Positions 31,537 to 43,220 of a stretch of DNA of 64,000 nt are shown here, one piece after another. The stretch lies in NCBI GenBank assembly GCA_944548615.1, contig OX155950.1:30597691-30661690 (forward strand). The letters are read 5' to 3'. Within the stretch, counting starts at the first letter, position 1; every line of letters starts with the position of its first letter. Under the pieces are notes generated by a model. The model had not been told where the DNA came from. It ran no database searches and saw only the letters and a list, made by a program, of their open reading frames with translations. Both the position numbers and the translations under genes were made by a program. This DNA comes from Micropterix aruncella (taxonomy: Eukaryota > Arthropoda > Insecta > Lepidoptera > Micropterigidae).

Positions 31537-34500
31537 AGGATTAAGAGTAGATATATAAGTATTAATTACTCTTGCCCCAACCCTCCAATTACTGATAGCA
31601 CTTCTTGCATCCATTACCACATTACAGATCGAAAGTCCTACTTGTAAAACTGTCGTACGATACATTAGCATTATTATTATTAATATAACTTGTGCTGTAT
31701 ATTCCCTTTATTTCCTCGCCCCCTGTGGTTCCCCCTTACCCTTCAGGTAGCGCTCAAAGATTCCCCTTTTCTTCGCTATGCCCCGTGCCTTCTGTGAAAA
31801 ATATGCAAGAGTTATGCTTTGTGAACCTACAATAAAGGTGAAATATTAATTAACGTAACCCGTCCCTTTTAGGCTTGAAATGACCCTTCCAAGCGGTGTG
31901 CACCGCCTTTAGGGCTATTTGACGAAAATTCCGAAATTGTTCGGAATTTCAAAATGGAAAACAATGCTGTTTTGAGAAGGCGCTGCTTAGTAGCTACTCG
32001 CCTGGATCGACAGGAATGTAAAGAAAAAATAACAGCTCTTGTAATGGACTATGCCGAATTCGTTTTGCATTTAGAATATAGAATAATTTTCATTTAATAA
32101 CGCAGGTATGCTCATGACTCGTGAGTCACCGAGAATATTTAAAGAAATATTAAAGGAGCAATAAAAAATATTAGTTTTTATTTCTCTCCAATTCGGTTGT
32201 AATAATTATAGAATGTAATGCTCTCGAAACACGTCAAATATATTAATTTAAGGAATTATTTATATACTGTCTAAGTATCAATTTTATCACACGTATTGCT
32301 TAATGTACCTACCAGACCCAATTATAAATTTTTGTCGATAGACTAGTGGGGAACATACGTATTTTATATGTCTATAACAACGGGGATATACGTATTTTAT
32401 ATGTCTCTTTGGTAGCTAAAAGGCAACTTCCTGCTATATCCTTATTAACATGGTGAGATAAAGAAATACTTTGTTTTTTTTTTATATATCTTTTATGTAT
32501 GTATATTAGCCTAGTCGCAGTTATATATATCTACTTTTATTTAAATCTGTGTTTTGCGACATACTGTAGAATTGTCTCAAAAATACAAACCTAAAATGTA
32601 AAACAAAATATTTAATATTTATTTTAACAATAGAGATTCAGAACATTATACATACCCATACACCTACTTGAATATACGTAGGCGTTAGGGTACGATAACT
32701 TCCAAACAAAGCGAGAAACGCCTTAAAGTCATTACAATTTCAAAAACGCCTGAAACAATGTATCTCTCAAGTACCTCCCTAGGCCGCTATCGCGGCGGTT
32801 TCGCCGCGGGAGACCCCCCGAAGTACCCGCAATTTGAAATGGAACCCTCAAAATGTCAACGTCATTCATAAAGCTTATTCAGACGTAATCTCAGCAATCA
32901 GACGGCGAGGAACAATGCCCACCGCTCGAAGTGCGCCCGCCTCGTCTATTGTTTCTTTCATTTATTAATTTACGGCTGGACTGAAAATTATTTTCCAGGT
33001 TTTTTGATAGCCGATTTGGGGGGGGAGTTTTCTTATGACAATGTAGGGGAATACAAGGAGTATCATTGCGCTGCAATTTTGGTTTCCCCCGAAATAAATT
33101 GGATATCAAAGGGGAAATTATAAGCAGCGAATTTTTACCTATTACTTTATTTCTTCGATTATTTAATGTTATTTAACATTGTATTTAAACTACCGCGATT
33201 ATCTATTTCCGTAATTCATTTAAATTTATTAAAGTTCCGTATTCTTCTTGAATTATTTGCTATTGCTATTATTAGTTAGTATTTATTAGTTATTTGTAAT
33301 GATTGTGGCATTACAAATGTGTCATTTTATTTATTTTTTTACTTGCCGAATTTAGGTACAATAAAACTAAAGAGCTCGGTGGAACAAGACCTGACAAACG
33401 TGTGACAGCAGTGCCATATGTTTATTCTCATATCAGCCGTGTTCATTTGATTTATATGAACAAACGTAATAAATATAAATGGATATGAATATTTTTAAGA
33501 TACAAATGTTTTTCAGATGTGTTAATTAATTCAATAAATAAATAGACCACTGGAGCAGAGTCGATAAAAAAGTATTTTTATTGAGAATACTGAATCTATG
33601 AAAATACGATAACCCGTTATTTTTATAACAATGTGGTTTTCTGTTGTTACAACGGTGGTTTTCTGTCCGGACAATTTGCGGACGGCCGATCTCCGTATTT
33701 ATGCAGTTATAATATATGGTAAAAGTCAACGTCATTGAATAAGCTAACATTATATATTAGTATGCGTGCACTACCACAATTTTGGAAGGTTGAAAACATG
33801 CCGCCGTGAGTTTCATTTCCATGGCTGGCCTTCTAATGGTTAAAAAACCCAAAATTTATAATAAGATGCAGAAATATATAAAGTCAATTTATTTTAAATT
33901 TAAAATAAGGCATCTCTTACTTCAACTTAGGAGAGATGAGGTGGAAAAGATAATGTTATATTTTAAAATAAACTTCCTTACATTATTTTTTTCATACATT
34001 GTAATACATTTTATATTATTTATTTATTTATTTGTCCTACAATTTTCATCCCCCGACATTTTACATAAATTTTAATATTACGATCATGCTATTTCGATAT
34101 ATTAAAATGTAATTATGTTTTGTTTTGTTTCAAATAACTGTTTTATACTTTTTGAAACTGTTCTGTTTTATTTTGATTCTATATGTGCGCACATATAAAC
34201 AAATCACCGCTTAACATGGAGTCTATTTTAGTAAGGGCGTTAGTTAGTCAGATTCTGCGATGAAAAGAATTTTTGTTTCATAATTAATTAATTATTATTA
34301 TTACATTTCTATCATTCTACAAATCGCAGTTTCTCATTTAGGGTTATTCTAAGGTATATTTCAAAAACTATTCACAGCAAAACAGTCAACCATTATTCAT
34401 TCCTGTTAATGGAAATATTATCAGTGGCTGCTCTGTTCTATATATCTCAGTCGGGTAGCAAAAGTTTGGCTCGAGTTTATTATGGGGTGATCCTCTTAAT

Positions 34501-34961
34501 GTGGCGGAAATTTCTTTTGTGAAATCGAATTACACGCCGGGCGAACGCCGCCAAAGGGTTGCCGCTGAAAAACGGAACCAATTTCGGCGATGATTTTGCT
34601 GGTGTTATAATTTCACAAAGTCCCCTCAACCGCCAGCCCGCAGAGAGAAGGAGAACACAGAGGACAGACTTGTTAAGAGTTAAATAGGGATGTCATTCAC
34701 TTATTAAGTGTACGATTAATATTATTGTACATACTAGGTGGAGTTGGTAAGAGAAATGTTACTTCATAATTTTAACTTTCGATTCCTGACTACGTTTGAC
34801 TCTACACATTGACAGGCTATGCAAAAATTAAGAGACCCTTCGCTAATGCTATTTTGCATATGTCCCCTTTTCTCTGCTGTACCGGACGGAGATGTAAAAT
34901 TTTCTTCACATTTTTCTATGTAGGTGCTAAATAGTTAATAATGTAACGCTTGTGACTTTTA
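31537..34961. other. Unassigned gene-poor sequence
   Basis: No recognised gene across 3.4 kb. A 2-copy tandem (ACGTATTTTATATGTCT at about 32356 and 32391) and a GC-rich patch at 32780-32830 (CGCTATCGCGGCGGTTTCGC) are the only structured items I see. 34480-34640 is GC-richer and could be conserved noncoding DNA. Confidence 0.3.
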
Positions 34962-35470
34962 CTTTCCTGGCCCACCAACCAGGAAGGAAAGTATTGTGAT
35001 CGAGCTAAAAAGAAATTTCAAGATGGTTACGGAAATTTTTATAATATGAATACTACTTTGATATTTTAACGGAAATATCTACTTTGATATCTACGGATAT
35101 ATACATTTTGACCCTTCCTGAGACGTTTAAGAACATTTCCAGATTGAAGTCAGTCTCTGTGTCTGTGCGTTGTGTGTGTCTGTGTGTCTCTGTGTATGTA
35201 TTCCTCCACGATAGCGTCCAAGCGCTTAATACGGTTGAGCTGAAATTTGGTAAAGAGGTATCATTTGGTCATGTCCAGAGTTGAAAATATTGTGGTTGAA
35301 ATCGGTCCACCAGAGGGCGCACTAGTCATATATAATCATCGTCGAAATACTGGACTTAGAGTCTTCGGTACACAGATGCCGTGTTGCGCTAAAATCACAT
35401 TGTGAAATTTTGTTTGAAATATCTCATATACAAGCTGCACTAATAATATTTAAACCCCGCCACACACATT
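34962..35470 (+). mobile_element. Family B element, copy 3
   Basis: Runs from TTTCCTGGCCCACCAACC through AGTATTGTGATCG, ACATTTCCAGATTGAAGTC, a (TGTGTC)n tract, GTATTCCTCCACGATAGCG, GTATCATTTGGTCATG, GAAATCGGTCCACCAGAGGG and ATATCTCATATACAAGCTGC, to about 35470. An internal ATATCTACTTTGATAT duplication near 35053-35090 makes it longer than copy 2. Confidence 0.8.
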
Positions 35471-37012
35471 AATCTAAAAACAATGCCGAGGCGCTCGAGG
35501 CTAGCCCAGAAACGAACCGCGTTGCCTGAGGCATCGCAATGGGACCAAGCCGGGTTCGACCGCCAGCCGACAGAGGGCGCTCACCGATTTTATTTATGGC
35601 ATTATTATTTAGATGAAATTGTCTATTGGCTATTTGCCGGGAAAGTCTTAGTATGATACAACCAATTTTTAATTTATCAATTATCAATTTATACATTATG
35701 TTATCTATTATCAATTGTTAATATAGATACTCTACGAGAGGGCTCATTCATACGTCCCCCATAGCATTGATTTTATAGACTATAAAATCAATGCCCATAG
35801 TTACTAGTATAAAGTATAAAGCAGTAGCATATGTAGAGCGTAAATTGCTTTGCGGTTTTTTTTAGTTTCTTCGGAATCACGAATTAGAAGTGTCACCAAT
35901 AGATACGAAGGATATCATTGTAAATGATAAATCTATACGACCTTTCTCACAAAAATATACCATCTCTTTTAGTAGCTTGATAATATGTTGTGGTATAGTT
36001 AATACCTAGATTTATATTTCCTACCCTTCTTATCGCGGGGTAAAAATTTAGTCGTCACTTCTGCCCGGGACAGTTTTGCGCGTGAAGTCGATGGCCTTGA
36101 GAAAAACGACCATAACTTTTAAACTACTATACGGATCGTAAAAAGAATAACTGTAAAATGATCGCATTGAAATTTTAAATTTATAATATTTTAACCTTAT
36201 CTCGTCAAACAATTAAGATAATAATGAATAAATATTTTAAAAATTGGCATTTTACGCAGCGCGGAGCGCCCTAACAAATATTGGTTAGATACAATTTTAG
36301 CATTTGTAAGCGTCTAACCAAAAATGGTTAACTCACTTATGAAGAGTCAAAAATGGTTAACTCACTTAACTCTAGAACACTTCAACAATTATATACCATT
36401 TTCGAAGAAAATTACCAAAAGCATCTGGAAAAATATAATTGAAATTAATTCCATAGTCTTCCTATTATTGTTATATTATATTATATTATTATGCGACACA
36501 ACCCAAAAATCATGATCTTTTATAGACAATAGTTACTATAAAAATGTTGTTTAACCTTTGATAAGACAGAATCGAGGTACCTAGTGTGCATAAAAAAAGC
36601 CATCAAATTGTATGGAATCCTTGTAGGTTTGTATCAATAGATAATTTCGTTATGCAATATCTAAAGGTAAGCTTAAAGAAGCAGCAACAGAAACTACCTA
36701 TGATCGGCTACAATTCTTCATAAAAATAGAATCGTATCATCAAAATGATCGCACACCTGCAAACACTAGACAGCGGTAACCCTCAGATATGTTAAAATGC
36801 GACTGCCATCAAGTTGACTCATCTGAAAGGCAAATATTATATTATTTCGAGGCAAGGGTGTGTGATTTGTTAAATTAAACGTCTCGCAGTTAAATGCGGG
36901 CAAAGGGAGGGGTTTTCCCTTTCTGGCCGCTTTGTCAAAGGAATATAATAATATGTATTCCCCGTGAAATGTTGCCTCAATTTAATTATGCCAGATAACG
37001 ATTTAACTTCAG
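35471..37012. other. Unassigned sequence with a perfect hairpin
   Basis: No gene recognised. 35764-35777 and 35781-35794 are perfect 14-bp inverted repeats with a 3-base loop. AAAATGGTTAACTCACTTA occurs twice (36322, 36350). 35480-35590 is a GC-richer remnant. Confidence 0.35.
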
Positions 37013-37504
37013 GAGATATGTGTTACGTAAAGCGAAGTATGTCGGTATGCTGCCAAGTTATGTGTCACATCATCATATGACCGTCAGATTGCTTCAAAAT
37101 TGCACACTTTCTGGTTTACAACCGACTTTTATAATCACCCCCCCCCCCCCCCCGTCCCCGCGTCATCCCAACCTCCTCCTATGCGCTAATTCGTAGTATA
37201 TTTGTATTATTTTCAGTGGTATAATAATAGTATTTTTTTTTCAAAAATGGTGTTTTTTCAAAAAGGATTTTCTTTAATATGGCGGAATTTAAATATTAAT
37301 TGTGTCGCTTGTATACGAGATATTCCAATTAAAATTTTACAACGTAATTTTGATCCAACAGCCATCAGTGTGTTACGTAAATTGAAGTATGTTGGTATGC
37401 TGCCAAGTTATGTGTCTCATCATAACATGACCATCAGATTGCCCCAAAAGTTGCATACTTTCTGGTTTACAACTGACTTTTTATAGTCAGTTTTAACTAG
37501 GGTT

Positions 37505-38611
37505 GTCGACTACAGCGGCCGAGCCCGTCACCTCAGGAAGTTTTAACGATTAGTCGTTCTATCTCCCTGGAGTGAACGCAGAAGACTTGGGCATAACAGT
37601 CCACCGTCAAGCTCCGCCACATGCCCGTAAGAGGCCAACGCCTTAACCGCGAGATAACCGGGTGTGTTACCCCGCGGGCTTACACTCACTCCCTTACTTC
37701 CAATTGCGACCAGATTACTCCGGTCTCTCGATTGGTTACGCTCGTTCGAGGTCGCTTGCGCGGTCCTATCCCTTACGAAGCGGTGAAATGGTGTTTACCG
37801 AATCTATCGCGGACCACAGCGTCCTTTGCCCGGCTGTTCACCCAGTATCGGGTAGCCGATGGTCGTTTCAAGAGCAGTTGCCGTAAGGTCCGCAACCACC
37901 CCGCTCTATAGGAAACAGTACTGCTTCCAGACTCCCCCGACTGTTAGTCAGAGTGGGAGCTAATGGGCCCATGATGAGGTGGCCACGATGACCCATGTGT
38001 TCAGGGTCGGTCACACTCACGGGTCAACACCCATCCGATGGCCCCCACGCATGGGGTGCGAACCTGGGTAGGACACTGGGTCAACCAGTCTCCCCTGGGA
38101 ATCAAACCTCTGGCGCTCCTGGACGGTCTGGACACCGAGCGGCGCAAGCCAATCGACTGTGCTCTCCGACTAACAGTCGGGGGAGTCTGGGAACTGTATT
38201 GTTTCCTATAGAGCGGGGGTGGTTGTCTACCTTACGGCGACTGCTCTTGAAATGACCATTGGCCATCCGATCCCGGTTCAGAGTCGGGCAAAGGACGCCT
38301 TGGTCCGCGATAGATTCGGTGCACACCGTTTCACCGCTTCATAAGGGAGAGGACCGCGCAAGCGACCTCGAACTCGGAACCAATCGAGAGACCGGAGAAA
38401 TCTGGTCACAATTGGAAGTGAGGGCGCGAGTATCTCGAGCCCGCCGGGTTTATTCCTGGCTCACTCGCGGTAAGGCGTTGGACTCTCACGGGTTGTGACG
38501 TAGCTGGACGTAGGATTGTACTGTCCAAAGTCTTCTACGTTCACTGCAGGGCGACAGAACGACTAATCGTTAAAACGTCCTGTGGTGACGGGCTCGCCCG
38601 TTGTAGTCGAC
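37505..38611. mobile_element. Foldback element with ~450-bp inverted arms
   Basis: The left arm 37505-37957 is the reverse complement of the right arm 38161-38611 along nearly its whole length, with some substitutions and small indels. Both ends are GTCGAC, followed by TACA(G/A)CGG. The loop 37958-38160 is single-copy within the element and begins AGCTAATGGGCCCATGATG. The element is GC-rich. No transposase or recognised domain; the short frames inside (for example 38102-38326 minus) recur with the repeat and are not genes. It interrupts the ~350-bp array. Confidence 0.9.
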
Positions 38612-38735
38612 ACCGCAAGATGTTAGTCAGAGTGCGCAATTGATTGGCTTATGCCGCACGGTGCGCAGACCGTCCAGGAGCGCCAGAAGGTTGATTCCCA
38701 GGGGAAACTAACCATAAGGCCAGAGTCTCCCCCCC
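38612..38735 (-). mobile_element. Extra foldback loop fragment in reverse orientation
   Basis: 38620-38735 reads as the reverse complement of part of the loop and inner arm of the element just before it (TGTTAGTCAGAGTGCGCA, then GACCGTCCAGGAGCGCCAGA). It ends in AACCATAAGGCCAGAGTC, which parallels AGCCCCAAGGCCATAGTC at about 60090. The insertion is therefore more complex than a single foldback. Confidence 0.7.
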
Positions 38736-39424
38736 CCCCCCTCCCCCGCGCGTCAACCCAACCTCCCCCTGCGCGCCAATTTGTATTATATTAGTATTAT
38801 TTTCCATTGTATGAACATGGCATTTTTTCAAAGATGATGTAGTATTTTTTTTTAAAAACGCCATTTTAAAGTAAGCGTTTTTTTTCAAAAGGACTTTTAT
38901 TAATATGGCGGAATTTAAATTTTAATTGTGGCGCTTGTATACGAGATATTGCAACCGAAATTTCACAAGATTTTGGTCCAACCAGGTATCAGCGTGTTAC
39001 GTAAAGCGAAGTATTTTGGTATGCTGCCAAGTTATGTTTTTCATCAACAAATAATCATCAGATTGTCCCAAAGTTGCATAACTTCTGGTTTACAACCGAA
39101 TTTTTATAGTCGGTGAATATTATGGAAAATATTCGGTGTGGCCAGCCACAATTTTAAGACAATCGCTTGTATCACCCCAAAGCTTTCCCGGCAAGTAGAC
39201 GGTCCTCCACCCGCCCCGCGCGCTAACCCAGCCTTCGCCCACCCGCTAATTCGTAGTATATATGTAGTATTTTCCGTCGCATCAAAATAGGGATTTTTCA
39301 AAAATGATGTAGGTACATAGTTATCGTCTTTATGTATGGCAGAATTTAAATATTAATTGTTTAGCTTCTGAATGAGATTTCCAACCAAAAGTTCACGAAG
39401 TGATTTTGGTCCAACAAGGCATCA

Positions 39425-39740
39425 GTGTATCGAATTTCAAGTTTCTAAGTCCAATATTTTGAGATTGAATAATGAAGTATCTGGTGGACCGATTTCAACC
39501 TCAACACTCTTGCCATGACCGGAAGATGCCTGCACGCCAAATTTCAGCTCAATCTGATGAATCGTTTGGGCGCTATCGTGGAGGAATACGCACACACAGA
39601 CACACAGACAGACAGACACATATAGAGACTTCAATCTGGAAATGGTCTTAATCGTCTCAGGGGCTCAAAATGTATATTCCCGTCTTCATCTCGACAATAC
39701 TTTCCGTTCACAATACTTTCCCTTATCGTTGTTTGGTTGA
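39425..39740 (-). mobile_element. Family B element, copy 4 (minus strand)
   Basis: The reverse complement shows family B boxes: AGTATTGTGAACGGAAAGTA, ACCATTTCCAGATTGAAGTC, a (TGTC)n tract, GTATTCCTCCACGATAGCGC, GCAGGCATC...GGTCATGGCA, GAAATCGGTCCACCAG. It joins the last part-unit of the ~350-bp array at about 39427. Confidence 0.8.
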
Positions 39741-39854
39741 CCGGGAAAGTGGAATACAACAAATTGTAGATGTATATCGTCGTTGTGATTATACGCATTT
39801 AATATCATGGGTAGTCGAGTTTTTCTTGAGGAAAGGTAACAAATAGAGTTATCA
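39741..39854. other. Short unassigned spacer
   Basis: Between family B copy 4 and the lone foldback arm; ends in TTGAGGAAAGGTAAC, which resembles TTGAGGAAAGATAAC just after the arm (about 40150). Confidence 0.3.
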
Positions 39855-40110
39855 GCTACAACGGGCGAACCCGTCACCTCAGGAAGTTTTAACGATTAGT
39901 CGTTCTATCTCCCGTGAAGTGAGCGCAGAAGACTTGGGCATAACAGTCCACCGTCAAGCTCCGCCACATGCCCGTAAGAGGCCAACGCCTTAACCGCGAG
40001 ATAACCGGGTGTGTTACCCAGCGGGCTTACACTCACGCCCTTACTTCCAATTGCGACCAGATTACTCCGGGTCTCTCGATTGGTTACGCTCGTTCGATCG
40101 ATAACAGTCG
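39855..40110 (-). mobile_element. Foldback family, single arm
   Basis: Matches 37510-37755 of the left arm of the complete element (CTACAACGGGCGAACCCGTC tip, then TTTTAACGATTAGTCGTTCT and so on). It stops at CGCTCGTTCGATCGATAACA, where a duplicated TCGATCGATAACA marks the breakpoint. No loop or second arm. Confidence 0.8.
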
Positions 40111-40276
40111 ATCGATAACACTCGCCCATTTTAGTTGACAACTTTATTTGAGGAAAGATAACTCTCACAATGCTTATTGCTGTTATAATATTCGAGCGAT
40201 CCCTAGTTGGTCACGCCTGAAACCGGCCCGCAGTTGAAAACGCCCTACAAACCGAGAAGTAATAAATTTTTAAAAA

Positions 40277-41203
40277 ACACGACTGTCTTTACAAAAAGTA
40301 AAGTGTTGTAGTTAGAATTATTAGAAAAAATATTGTTTGCACTGAAAAGCTTCGCACTGTAGATCTTGAAACGATCGCCCGCCGCCGTAATAATAATAAA
40401 TTAATAGTTTTAAAAAAAAACACTAAAACTCGCTTTTATAAATGCACGTAAAAACCAAAAAATCCGGTTTCATCATCAGACCTTGAAACTTAATCGTGGT
40501 CAAAGTTCATTACAAGACGTTTCTAACAAGTCCAAACACGGCTATGATACGATATTTCATCATGGAATGCCAGTGTCTATCTTCCGGCTTCATCATCAGA
40601 CCTTGAAACCTAATCGTGGTCAAAGTTCATTCCAAGACTTTTCTAACAAGCCCAAACACAGCTATGATACGATGTTCTATCATGAAGTTCCAGTTCATAT
40701 CTTCCGACTCTATCATCAGATCAGTTCGACAGTACAATATTATTGTATTGTCATCAGAACTGCATACAGCTGCCAATTTTCATGACGCTACGATCCTTGG
40801 AAGATGGTTAAATTAGTTACCTTAGATTCCATTACATAGTTACATACAGGTGGACCTAATAAAAGCGTGTTAAAAAGGTTTTTTATGAAATATGTGTGGT
40901 TTGTGTATTTATCCGTATAGATACATATATTTTCCGAAATGCCCTCCATCAGATATGTCTTTGATATTGAACACGATATATTTATCCTAATTTATTGACG
41001 TTTGGACATTTGGATAATTATTTACCTGACATTTGAGCAACTTAGGTTATCTCACCTTATGACACGCAGGATGACATAACAATTCTAACAATTCCACACA
41101 TCTAAATCGGTTCAAAAGTTTAGGAGTTATGGTGGAGTAAAAAACTGAAAACATGCATTCATGAATCTTAAACACATAACACTCTTTTTTTGGACAGTCG
41201 TGT
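40277..41203 (+). mobile_element. Family D element, copy 4, with an internal insertion
   Basis: The terminal inverted repeats ACACGACTGTC (40277-40287) and GACAGTCGTGT (41193-41203) are exact. Family D sequence occupies 40277-40330 and 40870-41203. The 540 bases between (repeat E) have no counterpart in the other D copies. The rest follows the family order: ATGAAATATGTGTGG, TTGACGTTTGGACATTTGGA, GGATGACATAACAATTCTA, AACACATAACACTC. Confidence 0.75.
40331..40868 (+). mobile_element. Repeat E with a ~120-bp tandem duplication
   Basis: Contains two adjacent copies of a ~117-120-bp unit (40470-40587 and 40588-40707), each with CATCATCAGACCTTGAAAC, AATCGTGGTCAAAGTTCATT and CACAGCTATGATACGATGTT-like boxes. 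The part from TTAATAGTTT...AAATGCACGTAAAAAC through one unit recurs in reverse complement at 62200-62480. Noncoding; the 100-aa and 66-aa frames here are products of the tandem repeat. Confidence 0.7.
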
Positions 41204-41461
41204 AAGCAATTCGTAAGAACCAAAAAACGATTATTTGAAAATCGGCAATATTTTGTGGAGAGTAATAATAGAACACTTTGTATAATTTATTCTTCTAAAT
41301 TAATATTCCGAATACTTCTCTTTTTACTCGACCTACTGGGTTTATTCCTGACGGCCGCAAAAAAGGAAGAACGAATAAAAAAACTAAACAATACGCCAAC
41401 GCGTAACACGTCGATTTATATTGAAGACTGCTTTCTCCTTATTTGAGAGCAAGGGATCGCG

Positions 41462-41623
41462 GCACGTACCCTATGTCACTTGGGAAGACATAACGATTCT
41501 AATATTATCACAAACCTATATCAATTCAAGCGTTTAGTAGATCTGATGGATTAGCAAAACGGAAAACATACATACATAAATCCTTAACATATTACAAAAT
41601 ACTCCTTTTTTGGACAGTCGTGT
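41462..41623 (+). mobile_element. Family D element, 3' half (copy 5)
   Basis: Matches the second half of the family (GAAGACATAACGATTCTAA, TTCAAGCGTTTAG, ACGGAAAACATACATACAT) and ends in an exact GACAGTCGTGT. Confidence 0.7.
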
Positions 41624-42419
41624 AAAAACGAGCGCGTACACAGTCGAGCCAGAAATAATTGTTAATCAACCGAAATTCTTTGATTCTTTTATAGACCACA
41701 TAATAGAAATACAATATTTGGTTGGGAGACTAGACGCCCATATTAGCTTATATTTTATTTTCCACGCTTTTTCGGATACTTTAACTCAGGATATTCAACA
41801 ATGAAATCGCAACGTGTCTCTAGGTCTGCTTTGAGTAACCTCTCAGAGTGAATTCAAAACGTCGCGGCGAATACTTGGCAAACCAAACCATGCGACAACA
41901 ACACGCAATTGTATCAATAATGCGCCCCTCGAGTCGAGAACGTCGTAAACCCCATGGTGTCGCGCGGGCAGATTGCGCCCTTGACGCCTCGTCGCCTCAG
42001 CGGCGTTTCCCTTGCGAGGATCCGCCTCTCGCAGATGAGCGGGGACGATAAGAATTGCTCGCAAGTTAATGAAGTAGCGTGAAAATAATAGCAAGTAACA
42101 CGCTTACTTGCCAACCCCTTCGGAGGGGAAACCGCCTTGCTCGGGGGACTTGCGGGCAGCCGCAAATCGCGCGGGCGACAACGCAGCGGTCGCAATGCGT
42201 CGCCGCCGCCGGGATTTGAGGTCGACAACAATCGCAAATAGTTGCATCTCGCAATTTGTTTGCGCGCACGAGTAGCCCTTTTCACCTTCCACGTGCTGAT
42301 GAATGAAGAAGTATGTCAGTTGTTTAGCCTTGTCTATGATAACAACATAAATTTGTGTGACTTCAAAAATCTCAGTATACTGACTTTACGATATTTGAAT
42401 GTTTAAAGTTAATATTAAA
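41624..42419. other. Unassigned sequence with a CpG-rich island
   Basis: 41860-42290 is strongly GC-rich in an AT-rich setting. Overlapping frames on both strands (up to 123 aa, 41914-42285 minus) have arginine- and alanine-rich translations that follow from base composition. No splice-bounded exon or known protein is evident. Confidence 0.3.
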
Positions 42420-42990
42420 AAAATATGGGAAAGTTGAACACCCAAAAACAAATTCACTGTCATTTTACCAGAGGCAGACACAATTCATTACTATCCTATC
42501 CGTTTTTAAAAATTATTTAAAAGGGATCCAAATTACGTTGGAATGGTTTGGAATGGACCAGAAAATATTATAATTTTATGTAGAAACGGGAAAATAGCTC
42601 AGTTTAAATCGAAATTAAAAGGCTACCTTATTGAGAAAGAATTGTATAATATTAAAGAATTATAATTAGATGACTGACAATTTCATTTGATTTTAGTTAT
42701 GTAACTTGACATATGTACCATTTTATAGACTATTACATTTTTATTATTACTTCAAATTACCTCCGAAAATCAACTGTATTCCTTATTCGTAAGACCATAT
42801 AATTTCATATTTCATGACAACTCAAACTGTGGTTGTAAGTATCTAATACGACTATTATCAATTATGTGCTGATAGTATCGATTTTTTAAATTATTTAAAC
42901 ATTAAGCGGCTATCCAAAGAATTGTGTAAACAACTATGTAAAAGTTTTCAATGCTGTAAACGTGATTTGATATGATTTGATTTGACTCGC
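42420..42990 (+). pseudogene. Jockey/CR1-like LINE 3' end
   Basis: The plus strand encodes NKFTVILPEADTIHYY..RF and then, after a break, KIAQFKSKLKGYLIEKELYNIKEL and a stop at about 42663, the usual C-terminus of this LINE class. The 3' UTR runs to a tail of GATTTGATATGATTTGATTTGA units ending at about 42985, comparable with the tail of the LINE at 13172-14392. 5'-truncated, with frame breaks. Confidence 0.75.
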
Positions 42991-43000
42991 GGGTGAAGGG

Positions 43001-43018
43001 GGGTGGGGGGGGGGGGGG
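43001..43018 (+). repeat. Poly-G tract
   Basis: A G-rich run with a single T interruption, next to the LINE tail. Confidence 0.8.
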
Positions 43019-43220
43019 TTATGTGACTCGCGGTGCTTCGTGTCTTTCGTTCAGGCTCGCTAATGTGAAGCATTTCTAGATAACGCTCTTCTTTGATCTT
43101 TTCCTAGGAACGCCAGCAAATCATTCATTTTAAAATGGCATAATGCAAGTAGGCGACCAACGTTGGGGAGTTTAGATTCCTTTAGTTTTTCCACCACCAA
43201 CCCATTTTACTTGATTTTAC

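Larger units (their letters stand above)
37013..39430 (+). repeat. Tandem array of ~350-bp units, interrupted
   Basis: Four copies or part-copies can be traced by shared boxes. TGTTACGTAAAGCGAAGTAT plus ATGCTGCCAAGTTATGT plus TCTGGTTTACAACCGA appears at 37020, 37371 and 38995. The CAACCCAACCTCC...GCTAATTCGTAGTATAT plus TATGGCGGAATTTAAAT part appears at 37166, 38750 and 39216. The order is partial unit (37019-37160), full unit (37160-37499), foldback insertion, full unit (38745-39118), 5' part-unit (39205-39430). A run of 16 C (37138-37153) and another C run (about 38730) mark the unit junctions. No coding sequence. Confidence 0.8.

Noticed and set aside
37138..37153. Run of 16 C as a functional i-motif/G-quadruplex element
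   Set aside because: Homopolymer runs recur at unit junctions of the ~350-bp array and are better explained as part of that repeat or as an error-prone stretch; nothing else supports a function.
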